DNA of 64,000 nucleotides from Xanthomonas sp. CFBP 8443 (GCF_025666195.1 NZ_CP102592.1:2294001-2358000); one strand, 5' to 3'; positions 1 to 9,382 are shown, counted from the stretch's first letter. A program made the numbers and translations. The notes: generated by a model not told the origin, from the letters alone.

Positions 1-498
1 GGCGCCAGCCAGGCCAATCTGCCGGCGGCGACCATGCCGGCGGCGCTGGCCGATGGTTCGCTGCGGATGACTGCGGTCGACCACAAGGCGCAGGAGGATG
101 CGCGCCGTCTGCAATGGTCGGGCAAGGGCAAGGCGGGGGTGGCGCTGGTGCTGCCCAAGCCGGTGGACGTGTCGCGCGAGAGCAACGGCGACGTGCAGCT
201 GATCCTGACCTTGAAGGTGGACGCGGCGCCGAGCGCCAGCACGACCATCGGCGTGGGCTGCGGCAGCGGCTGTGCGGCGCAGGTCGATCTGGGCAAGGCA
301 TTGGCGGCGCTGCCCAAGGGCGAGTGGCGCGCGCTGGGCGTGCCGTTGAAGTGCTTCAGCGTCGCCGGCGCCGATGTGGCCAAGCTGGAGCGGCTGCCGG
401 TGATCGAGAGCGACGGCACGCTGGACCTGTCGCTGTCGCGGATCGCGCTGGGCGCCAGCAACGACGCGCAGAGCGTGGTCGACTGCCCGGTGCGCTGA
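1..498 (+). CDS. C-terminal part of a secreted GH3 exo-beta-glucosidase (5' end outside window)
   Basis: The frame is open from the first base, so only the last 165 residues are present. The segment has the alternating strand-like pattern of the C-terminal galactose-binding-like (ExoP) domain that follows the two catalytic domains in secreted GH3 beta-glucosidases of xanthomonads. Visible short motifs are LQWSGKGKAGVAL, VGCGSGCAAQ and LPKGEWRALGVPL, and the protein ends in DCPVR. The catalytic Asp and acid/base Glu lie outside the window, so the family is inferred from this accessory domain only. A sodium/solute symporter follows on the same strand after about 400 bases, which fits release of glucose followed by uptake. 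Other carbohydrate-active enzymes with the same accessory domain cannot be excluded. Confidence 0.72.
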   Translation, partial: GASQANLPAATMPAALADGSLRMTAVDHKAQEDARRLQWSGKGKAGVALVLPKPVDVSRESNGDVQLILTLKVDAAPSASTTIGVGCGSGCAAQVDLGKALAALPKGEWRALGVPLKCFSVAGADVAKLERLPVIESDGTLDLSLSRIALGASNDAQSVVDCPVR

Positions 499-697
499 GC
501 CGCGCGTCGGGCGAGCACAGGCGGCGCTGTTCCTGTCGAACGGCGTCGTCGCTTGCTGAAACGCACGCAAGCGTCGCAAGACAGGAACACCAGCGCTGCA
601 GACGGACCCGCCGGAGCAGGTAAGCCGCGCGGCCACACCGCCACGGCTGCGCTCCTGCCTTCAGGCACCCGATTGGCAAGAACTCTCAGCAACCCCT

Positions 698-762
698 GTA
701 GGAGGGGCTTCAGCCCCGACAGTAGGCCAACAAGGCCCGTCGGCACTGAAGCCCCTCCCACA
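698..762. repeat. REP pair (GTAG-type palindromes, inverted)
   Basis: A GTAG-headed palindrome (GTAGGAGGGGCTTCAGCCCC, then GAC) at 698-720 is followed by an inverted relative at 739-761 (GTCGGCACTGAAGCCCC...). Two convergent REPs of this kind form a BIME-like unit. The same family recurs at 29.4, 39 and 62 kb in this window. The rest of the 499-904 gap holds nothing else recognisable except the ribosome binding site of the next gene. Confidence 0.8.
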
Positions 763-904
763 ACAGCCTGCCCTCCGAAGCAGGCCTGTCTCTATCGCCT
801 GATCGCCAACGGTCGCGGCGAATCGGGTGCAAGCACGCGCCGTCCCGCCGGGACGGGTTCATCGATACACAGGCGACGGGCCGCGGCCCGTGGGAGAAAG
901 TGCA

Positions 905-2467
905 GTGGGTCTGGCGACGTTGGATGTGGCGATCGTATTGGTCTACCTGACGGGCATCTTCGTGCTCGCGCAGTGGGTATCGCGGGAAAAGGCCGGGCAC
1001 AGCAAGAGCGCCGAGGACTACTTCCTGGCCGGCAAGACCCTGCCGTGGTGGGCGATCGGCGCCTCGCTGATCGCGGCGAACATCTCCGCCGAGCAGATCA
1101 TCGGCATGGCCGGGTCCGGCTATGCGATCGGCCTGGCGATCGCCTCCTACGAATGGATGGCGGCGCTGACCCTGCTGATCGTCGGCAAGTTCTTCCTGCC
1201 GATCTTCCTGCGCAACGGCATCTACACCATGCCGCAGTTCCTGGAGCAGCGTTACGGCAAGTGGATCCGCACCTTGATGGCCGTGTTCTGGCTGCTGTTG
1301 TACGTGTTCGTCAACCTGACCTCGATCCTGTGGCTGGGTTCGATCGCGGTGAGCCAGGTCACCGGCATGGACCAGACCCTGGCGCTGGCGCTGATCGGGG
1401 TGTTCGCGCTGGTCTACCAGCTGTACGGCGGGCTCAAGGCGGTGGCGTTGACCGACATCGTGCAGGTCACCTTGCTGGTGCTGGGCGGCCTGCTGGTGGC
1501 CGGGCTGACGCTGTCGCGCATCGGCGACGGCGCCGGCGTGCTGGCCGGCTTCAAGCACCTGTGGAACGCGCACCCCGAACACTTCCACATGATCCTGTCC
1601 AAGGACAACCCGTTCTACAAGGACCTGCCGGGCCTGAGCGTGCTGCTGGGCGGGCTGTGGGTGATGAACATCAGCTACTGGGGCTTCAACCAGTACATCA
1701 TCCAGCGCGCGCTGGCCGCCAAGGACATCGGCGAGGCGCAGAAGGGCATCGTGTTCGCCGCGTTCCTGAAGCTGCTGATGCCGTTGGTGATCGTGGTGCC
1801 GGGCATCGCCGCGGTGGTGCTGGCGCCGGACCTGGCCAAGCCCGACCAGGCGTATCCGACGATGATGCAACTGCTGCCCACCGGCGTGCTCGGCCTGGTG
1901 TTCGCCGCGCTGGTGGCGGCGATCGTCGCCTCGCTGGCGTCGAAGATCAATTCGGTGGCGACGATCTTCACCCTGGACTTCTACGCCAAGTTCCGCCCGC
2001 AGACCGAGCAGAAGCAGCTGGTGCGCGTGGGCCGCATCGCCGCGGTGGCGTCGGTGCTTGTCGGCATCCTCACCGCGCGGCCGCTGCTCGGCAACTTCGA
2101 CCAGGGGTTCCAGTTCATCCAGGAATTCACCGGCTTCTTCACCCCGGGCGTGGTGGTGATCTTCATGCTCGGTCTGTTCTGGAAACGCGCCAACGAAGCC
2201 GGCGCGCTGACCGCGGCGATCGGCTCGGTGGTGCTGTCGTTCGCGCTCAAGTTCGCCTGGCCGGAACTGCCGTTCATGGACCGCATCGGCGTGGTGTTCG
2301 TGGCGGCGCTGGTGCTGGCAGTGGCGGTGTCGCTGGCCACCCCGGCCAGGCAGGCGCACGACCTGATCCGCACCGACGACGTCGGTTACGGCACCACGCT
2401 CGGCTTCAAGATCGGCGCGGTCGGCGTGGTCGCGATCCTGATCGCGCTGTATACGGTGTTCTGGTGA
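905..2467 (+). CDS. Sodium/solute symporter, SSS (SGLT) family sugar transporter
   Basis: A 520-residue polytopic membrane protein with the features of the SSS family: an N-terminal helix LDVAIVLVYLTGIFVL, then SAEDYFLAGKTLPWW, a signature of sodium/sugar cotransporters such as vSGLT, then ISAEQIIGMAGSGYA in the unwound first core helix. About 13-14 hydrophobic helices can be traced. I chose the GTG at 905 because it is preceded by GGGAGAAAG at good spacing. An upstream in-frame ATG at 827 would add 26 charged residues before the first helix. Likely substrates are glucose, galactose or another monosaccharide released by the upstream GH3 enzyme; this is inference from context. The sodium site and sugar gate fit the family, but substrate specificity cannot be read here. 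Confidence 0.85.
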   Translation: MGLATLDVAIVLVYLTGIFVLAQWVSREKAGHSKSAEDYFLAGKTLPWWAIGASLIAANISAEQIIGMAGSGYAIGLAIASYEWMAALTLLIVGKFFLPIFLRNGIYTMPQFLEQRYGKWIRTLMAVFWLLLYVFVNLTSILWLGSIAVSQVTGMDQTLALALIGVFALVYQLYGGLKAVALTDIVQVTLLVLGGLLVAGLTLSRIGDGAGVLAGFKHLWNAHPEHFHMILSKDNPFYKDLPGLSVLLGGLWVMNISYWGFNQYIIQRALAAKDIGEAQKGIVFAAFLKLLMPLVIVVPGIAAVVLAPDLAKPDQAYPTMMQLLPTGVLGLVFAALVAAIVASLASKINSVATIFTLDFYAKFRPQTEQKQLVRVGRIAAVASVLVGILTARPLLGNFDQGFQFIQEFTGFFTPGVVVIFMLGLFWKRANEAGALTAAIGSVVLSFALKFAWPELPFMDRIGVVFVAALVLAVAVSLATPARQAHDLIRTDDVGYGTTLGFKIGAVGVVAILIALYTVFW

Positions 2468-2484
2468 GCCACCGCTGAGCAGTG

Positions 2485-2512
2485 GCGGCGACCGCGCGCC
2501 CGCGGTCGCCGC
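2485..2512. terminator. GC-rich hairpin between convergent genes
   Basis: GCGGCGACCGC (2485-2495) pairs perfectly with GCGGTCGCCGC (2502-2512) around a six-base loop. It lies between the stop of the symporter gene and the stop of the convergent EAL gene. There is no U tract on either strand, so it is at best an atypical or Rho-assisted terminator. Confidence 0.35.
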
Positions 2513-2551
2513 GGGTTCGGCGGCTGTTGCCGGTGCTGGCGTGGCCGCGCC

Positions 2552-4342
2552 TCAGCCGCCGCGCCAGGGTGTGGCCAGCCACGCGTCCAGCGCCGCGGCC
2601 GGCATCGGCCGCGCGATCCAGTAGCCCTGGCCCTCGTCGCAGCCCCATTCGCGCAGCATGGCGTAGATCTCTTCGGTCTCGATGCCTTCGGCCACCACCT
2701 GCTGGCCGAAGTCGTGGCCGAGCCGGATCATCGACGGCACGATCATGCAGTCGGTGCGGCTGCTCGGCAGCGTGCGGATGAACGACTGGTCGATCTTCAG
2801 CGCGTTGGCGGGAATGCGCTTGAGGTAGCTGAGGTTGCTGTAGCCGGTGCCGAAATCGTCGATGGCGATCTTCACCCCCAGCGCGCTGATCTCCTGCAGC
2901 TGTTCGGCCACGCGTTGCGGATGCCGGATCATCGCGCTCTCGGTGAATTCGATCTCGATGCGGCCCGGTTCCAGCGCATGCCGCGCCAGCAGCTCGCGCA
3001 GCGTGGCGATGAAGTCGGCCTGTTCCAGGTCGACCGCCGAGACGTTCAACGAGACGCTGAAATGATGCCCCTGCCGCTGCCACAGCGCGGCCTGGGCGAT
3101 GCCGGCCTGCAGGACCCAGGCGGTGATCCGGCTCATCAGCGCGGTCTTTTCCGCCAGCGGGATGAATTCGTTCGGCGCGACGTTGCCGAGCAGCGGATGC
3201 TGCCAGCGCAGCAGCGCTTCCACGCCGACGCATGCGCCGTCGCGCAGGCTGACCCGCGGCTGGTAGTGCAGGCTCAGTTGCTCGCGCGCGTCCAGCGCCT
3301 CCGGCAGTGCGGCCAGGATGCGGAAGGCGTTGCGCTGGCTGGCGTCGTGGCTGCGTTCGTACAGGCTCCACGGCAGCCCGCGCTGGCGCGCCATGTCCAC
3401 CGCGGTGGTCAGCGAGCGCAACGTGTGGTTGGCGCTCAGCGTGCCGTCCAGACGCACCGCGCCGATCGACGGCGTCGCCGCGTGCGGGATGCCCTGGTGC
3501 TCGATCGCCTCGGCGAAGGCGCTGCACACGTGTTCGCAACGTTGCTTCAGGCGCGCGGGGTCGTTGCCTTCCACGACGAAGGCGAAACTGGTGGTGTCGA
3601 TGCGGTAGGCGGGCGGCCCGTCCAGCGCCGCGAGCAGGCGATCGCGCGCGGCCAGCAGGTAGCCCTCGGCGTACTCCCAGCCCAAGGCCTTGACCATGTC
3701 GCGGAAGTACTCGGTGCCGCACACGTCGATCGCCACGCCGGTATCGTGATGGTCGGCGCTCTGCAGCGACAGCCACATGGTCAGGTCTTCGTTGAAGCGG
3801 CTACGGTTGGGCAGGCCGGTCAACGCATCGACGAAGCTGGTGTTGCGCAGCGTCTCGATCCGCATCAGCAGCAGATCGCGCAGCTCCTGCAGGGTGCGGC
3901 GCGATTGCGCGTCGAACGTGCTGCGCGGTTCGGTGTCGATCACGCACAGCGTGCCCAGGCCGCTGCCGTCGGCCAGCAGCAGCGGCGCGCCGGCGTAGAA
4001 GCGGATGAACGGCGGTCCGGTGACCAGCGGATTGTCGCGGAAGCGCGGATCCTGCTGCGCATCGGCCACCACCAGCAGCTCCGGGCTGTGCAACGCATGC
4101 GCACAGAAGGCCTGGTCGCGTGGCGTCTGCGGCACATCCAGGCCGACCCTGGCCTTGAACCATTGGCGCTGCTCGTCGATCAGCGAGACCAGCGCGATCG
4201 GCGCGTGCAGGGTGCGCGCGGCCAGCTGGGTGATCAGGTCGAACACGCGGTCGGCCGGCGTGTCGAGCAGGCACAGCTGGCGCAGGCTGGCCAGCCTGCG
4301 CGATTCGTCGGGCGGCGGCGGGGGAGGGGAAGAGGAATGCAT
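2552..4342 (-). CDS. GAF - degenerate GGDEF - EAL domain protein, probable c-di-GMP phosphodiesterase
   Basis: This 596-residue soluble protein has three domains. An N-terminal GAF domain covers about residues 25-165 (FCAHAL, LGTLCVIDTEPR). A GGDEF-like domain covers about 170-330 and begins with DALTGLPNRSRF, but the active-site loop reads TTSFAFVVEG instead of GGDEF, so cyclase activity is unlikely. The C-terminal EAL domain (about 340-590) keeps its catalytic signature: VEALLRWQHP, LNVSA, EFTESAM, DDFGTGYSNLSYL, LKIDQSF, VVAEGIETEE and GQGYWIARPM. The expected activity is hydrolysis of cyclic di-GMP to pGpG, controlled by a ligand or redox signal at the GAF domain. A run of six prolines follows the start. 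It is convergent with the symporter gene and separated by about 145 bases from regA, so it is probably transcribed alone. Confidence 0.9.
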   Translation of the reverse strand: MHSSSPPPPPPDESRRLASLRQLCLLDTPADRVFDLITQLAARTLHAPIALVSLIDEQRQWFKARVGLDVPQTPRDQAFCAHALHSPELLVVADAQQDPRFRDNPLVTGPPFIRFYAGAPLLLADGSGLGTLCVIDTEPRSTFDAQSRRTLQELRDLLLMRIETLRNTSFVDALTGLPNRSRFNEDLTMWLSLQSADHHDTGVAIDVCGTEYFRDMVKALGWEYAEGYLLAARDRLLAALDGPPAYRIDTTSFAFVVEGNDPARLKQRCEHVCSAFAEAIEHQGIPHAATPSIGAVRLDGTLSANHTLRSLTTAVDMARQRGLPWSLYERSHDASQRNAFRILAALPEALDAREQLSLHYQPRVSLRDGACVGVEALLRWQHPLLGNVAPNEFIPLAEKTALMSRITAWVLQAGIAQAALWQRQGHHFSVSLNVSAVDLEQADFIATLRELLARHALEPGRIEIEFTESAMIRHPQRVAEQLQEISALGVKIAIDDFGTGYSNLSYLKRIPANALKIDQSFIRTLPSSRTDCMIVPSMIRLGHDFGQQVVAEGIETEEIYAMLREWGCDEGQGYWIARPMPAAALDAWLATPWRGG

Positions 4343-4486
4343 GCCACGGTAGCGGCGTGCGGATGGGCGACTTGAGGGGCGCGGTGCGGGTGGTGGCGCG
4401 GAAGATGAACGACCGCGTGTGGAGAGATGCAGCGGCGCGGCGCCGGCCCGCCGTGGTGGCGGCGCATGGCGCTGCCAGGGAGAGCG

Positions 4487-5053
4487 TCAGCGCGGCGGGT
4501 CGCGCTGCGGGCTGGGGCGCTTGGCCAGCTTGCGCTGCAGCGAGCGGCGGTGCATGCCGAGCAGGCGCGCGGCCGCCGAGACGTTGCCGCCGGTCTCGTG
4601 CATGGCCTGCTGGATGTGCTCCCACTGCAGGCGGCTGAGCGGGGTCATCGCGTCCGGCAGTTCGACGCCGTCCTCGTCCTCGGCGCTGTCCGCGTCCAGG
4701 TTCAAGGCGCGCAGGATCATCTGCACCGTGGCCGGCTTGGGCAGGTAGTCGTCGGCGCCGAGCTTGATCGCCTCCACCGCGGTGGCGATGCTGGCGTAGC
4801 CGGTGACCAGCAGGATGCGCATGTCGGCGCGGATCGCGCGCAGCGGCTGGATCAGGGCCAGGCCGGATTCGTCGCCGAGCTTGAGGTCGATCAACGCGTA
4901 GTCCGGCGGCGTCGCCGTGGCCAGCGCCAATGCCGCGGCGCCGCTGTCGGCGGTGAGCGTCTCCAGCCCGCGGCGGGCGAGGGTGCGCTGCAGGGTGCGC
5001 AGGTACAGCGGGTCGTCGTCGACCAGCAGGCCCAGCGGGGCGTCGGTGTTCAT
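4487..5053 (-). CDS. regA: Response regulator of the RegA/PrrA/ActR family (Fis-type HTH)
   Basis: A 188-residue response regulator. The receiver domain has the acidic cluster VDDDP (residues 11-15), the phosphoacceptor Asp56 in ALIDLKLGD, and Lys106 in YLPKPA. The C-terminus carries a Fis-like helix-turn-helix, NVSAAARLLGMHRRSLQR, almost identical to the highly conserved recognition helix of RegA/PrrA regulators. In purple bacteria and rhizobia these adjust respiration, CO2 and nitrogen metabolism to redox state. The start codon overlaps the stop of the histidine kinase gene (ATGA), which indicates translational coupling as a RegB-RegA operon. The exact targets in xanthomonads cannot be read here. 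Confidence 0.9.
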   Translation of the reverse strand: MNTDAPLGLLVDDDPLYLRTLQRTLARRGLETLTADSGAAALALATATPPDYALIDLKLGDESGLALIQPLRAIRADMRILLVTGYASIATAVEAIKLGADDYLPKPATVQMILRALNLDADSAEDEDGVELPDAMTPLSRLQWEHIQQAMHETGGNVSAAARLLGMHRRSLQRKLAKRPSPQRDPPR

Positions 5054-6273
5054 GCGGGGGTCTCCAGGGCGAGCAGCGGCAGGCGGAAACCGACCCGCGC
5101 GCCGTGGCCAGGCGCGGGCTGGGTCCACAGTTCGCCGCCCAGGCGTTCGATGGTCGCATGCGACAGCGCCAGGCCCACGCCCATGCTGTCGGGCTTGCCG
5201 CTGCGGAACAGGGTGGCCGGCAGTGCGACCTGGTTGGCGTCGAAGCCGCCGCCGTAGTCGCGCACCTCGCCGACCAGTTCGCTGCCGGTGACCCGCACGC
5301 TCAGGTCCACCTGCGGATGGCCGGCGCGTTCGCCGGCATCGGCGGCGTTGTTGAGCAGCACCTGCAGCAGGTGCCCGATCGCGCTTTCCAGGCGCAGCTG
5401 CAGCGGCGCGTCGACGTTGCGGCGCAGCTGCACCGTCGGCCGCACCAGCTGCCACTGGTGCAGCACGTGCGCCAGCGACACCGTGCCGCCGCCGGCGCGC
5501 TGCGCCGGCGCGGCCAGCGCCAGCACCCGTTCGCGGCACTGCACCAGCAGTTCGCGCAGGGTTTCCAGGTCTTCGCGCAGCTCCGGCTGCTCGATCTGCT
5601 CGACGATGTCGTCGGTGAGCAGGGTCATCGTCGCCAGCGGCGTGTTCAGTTCGTGCGCGACCGAGGCGGCGTGGGTGGCCAGGGCGACGATGCCCTCGTT
5701 GCGGGTGAAGCGCTCGCGCAGCAGCGCCAGCTCGCGCTCGCGTTCGCGCAGCGCCAGCGCCAGGCGGGTGGAGAACACCAGCACCACGATGGTGGACAGC
5801 AGGAAGTTGGCGGCCATGCCCCAGCGCTGCAGGTCCAGCGCCTGGTGCGGGCCGCGCGGCAGCGGCAGGCCGAACAGCGCACTGACCGCATAGCCGGCCA
5901 CGCAGGCCACCGCCACCGCCAGCGCCCAGCGCAACGGCAGGGCCAGCACCGCCAGCGCGATCAGCACCAGGAACAGCGACCCGAAGGCGTTGCCGATGCC
6001 GCCGCTCCAGCCGACCATCCAGGTCAGCACGGTCACGTCGACCAGGATGTGGCCGAAGGCGGTGGCCGGCGCCGCGGTGTCGGCATGGCGCAGGCGCAGC
6101 TGCGCATACAGGTTGAACAGGGCCAACGCGGCCACGCCGGACCACAGCGGCGCCTGCGGCAGCGGCAGCCGCATCGCCCAGGTCGCGACCAGGATCGTCG
6201 CCGCCTGCCCGGCGGTGGCCAGCCAGCGCAGGCTGCACAGGGTGCGCAGGAACGAGGCGTCGGTGGAAGTCAT
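5050..6273 (-). CDS. regB: Redox sensor histidine kinase of the RegB/PrrB family
   Basis: A 407-residue membrane sensor kinase. About six hydrophobic segments fill residues 20-170 and include GGIGNAF (91-97), matching the conserved GG-x-x-N-x-F quinone-binding loop of RegB. The H-box VAHELNTPLATM carries the phosphorylated His207. A cysteine at 246 (VQCRERV) sits where RegB has its redox-active Cys. An N-box (LLNNAADAG), a G-box (DYGGGF) and a second G-box (GVGLALSHA) complete the ATP-binding domain. The ATG at 6273 is used here; an in-frame ATG three codons upstream is possible. The gene overlaps regA by four bases. RegB-type kinases respond to the ubiquinone pool and oxygen, so this pair probably senses redox state. 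Confidence 0.9.
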   Translation of the reverse strand: MTSTDASFLRTLCSLRWLATAGQAATILVATWAMRLPLPQAPLWSGVAALALFNLYAQLRLRHADTAAPATAFGHILVDVTVLTWMVGWSGGIGNAFGSLFLVLIALAVLALPLRWALAVAVACVAGYAVSALFGLPLPRGPHQALDLQRWGMAANFLLSTIVVLVFSTRLALALRERERELALLRERFTRNEGIVALATHAASVAHELNTPLATMTLLTDDIVEQIEQPELREDLETLRELLVQCRERVLALAAPAQRAGGGTVSLAHVLHQWQLVRPTVQLRRNVDAPLQLRLESAIGHLLQVLLNNAADAGERAGHPQVDLSVRVTGSELVGEVRDYGGGFDANQVALPATLFRSGKPDSMGVGLALSHATIERLGGELWTQPAPGHGARVGFRLPLLALETPA

Positions 6274-6385
6274 GGCGCGCATCGTATGCGCTGGCGCCGG
6301 CGGCTGTCTGCGACAAACCGTCGCAGCGCCGGCCGTTCGGCTGAACCGGTGCCGCCGGGGAGTGGGGCAGGGCCGCCGCACACGC

Positions 6386-6391
6386 TAAAAT
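6386..6391 (+). promoter_or_regulatory. Probable -10 box for a leaderless ispG transcript
   Basis: TAAAAT lies only six bases before the ATG at 6398. Normal spacing from a sigma70 -10 box would start transcription on or next to the A of the start codon, and there is no Shine-Dalgarno between. No convincing -35 is visible in the GC-rich DNA upstream. Confidence 0.5.
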
Positions 6392-6397
6392 GCGCGC

Positions 6398-7663
6398 ATG
6401 TACGACGCCGTCAGCCGACCCACCCCCCCCAGCGACGCCGCGCCCTGGGCGCGCCGTTCCACCCAGCCGGTCCGTGTCGGAGGCGTCGTCGTGGGCGGCG
6501 GCAAGCCGATCGTGGTGCAGTCGATGACCAACACCGACACCGCCGACGTGGCCTCCTCGGTCAAGCAGGTGGCCGAACTGTGGCGCGCCGGTTCGGAGCT
6601 GGTGCGGCTGACCGTCAACAACGCCGAATCGGCCGCGGCGATCCCGCGCATCGTCGACAAGCTGCGGATGATGGGCATCGAGGTGCCGCTGATCGGCGAC
6701 TTCCACTACAACGGGCACCAGCTGCTGGCCGCCGAGCCGGCCTGCGCGCAGGCGCTGGCCAAGTACCGGATCAATCCCGGCAACGTCGGCTTCGGCAAGA
6801 AGAAGGACACCCAGTTCGCGCAGCTGATCGAGTTCGCGCTGAAGTACGACAAGCCGGTGCGCATCGGCGCCAACTGGGGCTCGTTGGACCAGGCCCTGGC
6901 GGCGCAGCTGATGGACGAGAACTCGCGCCGCGACACGCCGTGGGACGCCGGCCGCGTGCTGCGCGAGGCGCTGATCCGTTCGGCGCTGGATTCGGCCGAG
7001 CGTGCGGTGGAACTGGGCCTGGGCCGCGACCGCATCGTGCTCAGCTGCAAGGTCAGCGGCGTGCAGGAACTGATCGCGGTGTACCGCGACCTGGCGCAGC
7101 GCTCGGATTTCGCGCTGCACCTGGGCCTGACCGAGGCCGGCATCGGCAGCAAGGGCATCGTCGCCTCCAGCGCGGCGCTGGCGGTGCTGATGCAGGAAGG
7201 CATCGGCGACACCATCCGCATTTCGCTGACCCCCGAACCGGGCCAGTCGCGCACGCAGGAGGTGATCGTCGCCCAGGAGCTGCTGCAGACCACCGGCCAG
7301 CGCGCCTTCACCCCGCTGGTCACCGCCTGCCCGGGCTGCGGCCGCACCACCTCCGAGTTCTTCCAGGAACTTGCCAAGGTGGTGCAGAACCACGTCCGCG
7401 CGAAGATGCCGGAGTGGAAGGTGACCCATCCGGGCGCCGAGAACATGACCCTGGCGGTGATGGGCTGCGTGGTCAACGGTCCGGGCGAGTCGCGCCACGC
7501 CAACATCGGCATCTCGCTGCCGGGCACCGGCGAGGCGCCGTCGGCGCCGGTGTTCGTCGATGGCGAGAAGAAGATCACCCTGCGTGGCGAGAACATCGCC
7601 CACGAATTCGTCGCGCTGATCGACGACTACGTCGAAACCAAGTACGTCCGCCGTGCCGGTTGA
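6398..7663 (+). CDS. ispG: 4-hydroxy-3-methylbut-2-en-1-yl diphosphate synthase (flavodoxin)
   Basis: IspG (GcpE) makes HMBDP from methylerythritol cyclodiphosphate in the MEP isoprenoid pathway. The 421-residue length suits the proteobacterial single-domain type. The N-terminus shows [20 protein letters not shown] and the barrel shows [10 protein letters not shown] and RINPGN. The 4Fe-4S cluster ligands are the two cysteines in CPGCGRT and the one in [10 protein letters not shown], with the conserved Glu in the latter. The ATG at 6398 probably begins a leaderless message. A run of eight C residues lies at 6423-6430, in codons 9-11. The next gene starts inside the 3' end of this one (11-base overlap). 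Confidence 0.97.
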   Translation: MYDAVSRPTPPSDAAPWARRSTQPVRVGGVVVGGGKPIVVQSMTNTDTADVASSVKQVAELWRAGSELVRLTVNNAESAAAIPRIVDKLRMMGIEVPLIGDFHYNGHQLLAAEPACAQALAKYRINPGNVGFGKKKDTQFAQLIEFALKYDKPVRIGANWGSLDQALAAQLMDENSRRDTPWDAGRVLREALIRSALDSAERAVELGLGRDRIVLSCKVSGVQELIAVYRDLAQRSDFALHLGLTEAGIGSKGIVASSAALAVLMQEGIGDTIRISLTPEPGQSRTQEVIVAQELLQTTGQRAFTPLVTACPGCGRTTSEFFQELAKVVQNHVRAKMPEWKVTHPGAENMTLAVMGCVVNGPGESRHANIGISLPGTGEAPSAPVFVDGEKKITLRGENIAHEFVALIDDYVETKYVRRAG

Positions 7664-8351
7664 GGTTCCGGCCGAGCGCGCCGCCGGCGTACGCGAGTGG
7701 TTGCGCCGCAACGCCTGGCGCATCGGCCTGCTGTTTGCCGGGGTGCTGCTGCCGATGGGCGTGTTCGTCGAGCTGGCCGACGAAGTCCACGAACTGGAGA
7801 ACTTCTACTTCGACGAACCGCTGCTGTGGAGCATGCGCGCGCTGGCCGCGCCCGGCTGGGACCGGTTCTTCACCGTCGTCACCGAGGCTGGCTACCAGTA
7901 CGGCGTGATCCCGCTGGATACGGTGATCGTGCTGGTGCTGCTGGGCCTGCGGCGCTGGCGCGAGGCCATGTTCGCCGCGTTTTCGTTCGTCGGCTCGGCG
8001 CTGCTGAACATGGGCGCCAAGCAGTTCTTCCAGCGCGACCGGCCGAGCCTGTGGGAGTCGATCGCGCCCGAGCACACCTTCAGTTTTCCCAGCGGCCACG
8101 CGATGGGCTCGATGACCCTGGCCGCGGTGCTGGTCGCGCTGGCCTGGCGCACCCGCTGGCGCTGGCCGGTGCTGCTGCTGGCCGGCAGCTTTGCGCTGCT
8201 GGTCGGCGTGTCGCGGATCTACCTGGGCGTGCATTACCCGTCCGACATCCTCGGCGGCTGGTGCGCGGCGCTGGTGTGGGTGGTCGGGCTGTACCTGCTG
8301 ATGTTCCGCGGCGAACGGCGCCCGCGCTGGCGGCAGCGCCGCGCTTCCTGA
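7653..8351 (+). CDS. PAP2-family membrane phosphatase
   Basis: A 232-residue integral membrane phosphatase with the three PAP2 motifs: KQFFQRDRP (motif 1, K-x6-RP), FPSGHAM (motif 2, PSGH) and [16 protein letters not shown] (motif 3, SR-x5-H-x3-D). Motif 2 and 3 histidines form the catalytic pair. Six hydrophobic segments are visible. It starts with GTG at 7653, overlapping ispG by 11 bases, so the two are translationally linked. The linkage suggests dephosphorylation of a lipid diphosphate, for example undecaprenyl diphosphate, as in the BacA-independent PAP2 enzymes; phosphatidate or phosphatidylglycerol phosphate are alternatives. The substrate is inference. Confidence 0.9.
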   Translation: MPVEVPAERAAGVREWLRRNAWRIGLLFAGVLLPMGVFVELADEVHELENFYFDEPLLWSMRALAAPGWDRFFTVVTEAGYQYGVIPLDTVIVLVLLGLRRWREAMFAAFSFVGSALLNMGAKQFFQRDRPSLWESIAPEHTFSFPSGHAMGSMTLAAVLVALAWRTRWRWPVLLLAGSFALLVGVSRIYLGVHYPSDILGGWCAALVWVVGLYLLMFRGERRPRWRQRRAS

Positions 8352-8584
8352 GCGGAAGCGAGCCGCGGCTGCCAACTCGAACTGGCGCCGCCGCGTGCGG
8401 TTTCGGCCACATGGCTTTTTTTGCACGGCAGCGTCTTGCGTGCGTGTGCAGGGAGTCCATTCCCGGCTCGTTGCCGACACCGCTTCAGCGAGGCTGAGCC
8501 GCTTTCGGCGCAGGCGTTGCGGGCCGCTCGCCGGACCCGATCCGGCCAGCGAAGACCGGCGATCGGCCGTGTGCTGCCGCGCCG

Positions 8585-9274
8585 CTACGCCAGGCTGTGC
8601 AACGCCGCCGCATGCGCATGCAGCGCGGCGGTATCGAACAGCGGCAGCTGCGCGTCGGCGGCGCCGACCAGCAGCGAGATCTCGGTACAGCCCAGGATCA
8701 CCGCCTCGGCGCCTTGCGCCTGCAGCGCGCCGATCACGTCGCGGTAGCGCGCCCGCGATGCATCGCGGATCGTCCCCTGGCACAGCTCCTCGTAGATGAT
8801 GCGGTGCACCTCGGCGCGCTGCTCCGCCGCCGGCACCAGCACATCGAAGCCGTGGCGCTGCAGCCGCTCGCGGTAGAAGGCCTGTTCCATGGTGAAGCGC
8901 GTGCCCAGCAGGCCCACCCTGCGGATCCCGGCGTTGTGCAGGGCGGCGGCCGTGGCATCGGCGATATGCAGCAGCGGCAACGGCACCGCGGCCGTGATCG
9001 CATCGGCGACGCAGTGCATGGTGTTGGTGCACAGCACCAGGAAATCGGCGCCGCCGGCGTGCAGCGCACGCGCCGCGGCGGCCATCGCCGCGCCGGCCGC
9101 GTCCCAGTCACCGGCCTGCTGCAACTGCTCGATCTCGTGGAAGTCCACGCTGTATAGCAGGATCTTCGCCGAATGCAGCCCGCCCAGCCGCGTGCGGATC
9201 GTCTCGTTGATGTGCCGGTAGTAGGGCACGGTGGATTCCCAGCTCATGCCGCCGATCAGGCCGATGGTCTTCAT
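8585..9274 (-). CDS. Aspartate/glutamate racemase family protein
   Basis: A 229-residue member of the Asp/Glu racemase family, related to E. coli YgeA. It begins with TIGLIGGMSWEST. The two half-sites each supply a catalytic cysteine, CTNTMH in the N-terminal half and GCTEIS in the C-terminal half. The ATG at 9274 gives the family's usual N-terminus and follows GGAAAG; an upstream in-frame ATG would add 12 residues. These enzymes interconvert L- and D-amino acids without a cofactor. Broad-spectrum racemases and aspartate racemases cannot be told apart by eye. The gene stands alone, with about 230 bases before the convergent phosphatase gene in which I see nothing. Confidence 0.85.
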   Translation of the reverse strand: MKTIGLIGGMSWESTVPYYRHINETIRTRLGGLHSAKILLYSVDFHEIEQLQQAGDWDAAGAAMAAAARALHAGGADFLVLCTNTMHCVADAITAAVPLPLLHIADATAAALHNAGIRRVGLLGTRFTMEQAFYRERLQRHGFDVLVPAAEQRAEVHRIIYEELCQGTIRDASRARYRDVIGALQAQGAEAVILGCTEISLLVGAADAQLPLFDTAALHAHAAALHSLA

Positions 9275-9382
9275 TCCGCTTTCCATACGGCACCCGAAAT
9301 GGATGCGCACACGGCAAGCATACCTGTGCGCAGCGAACCGTCCGACCCGCTCACGGCGCTCGCTTCGGCATCGGCTCTGCGC

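Noticed and set aside
553..2478. Long overlapping frames opposite or in shift to the symporter gene
   Set aside because: In GC-rich DNA such frames are common shadows. The symporter frame has clear family motifs and helices, the others are Arg/Gly-rich.
4487..7723. A 1078-codon minus-strand frame covering regA, regB and antisense ispG
   Set aside because: Only the last 188 codons, starting at 5053, are regA. The rest is shadow of regB in another frame and antisense of ispG.
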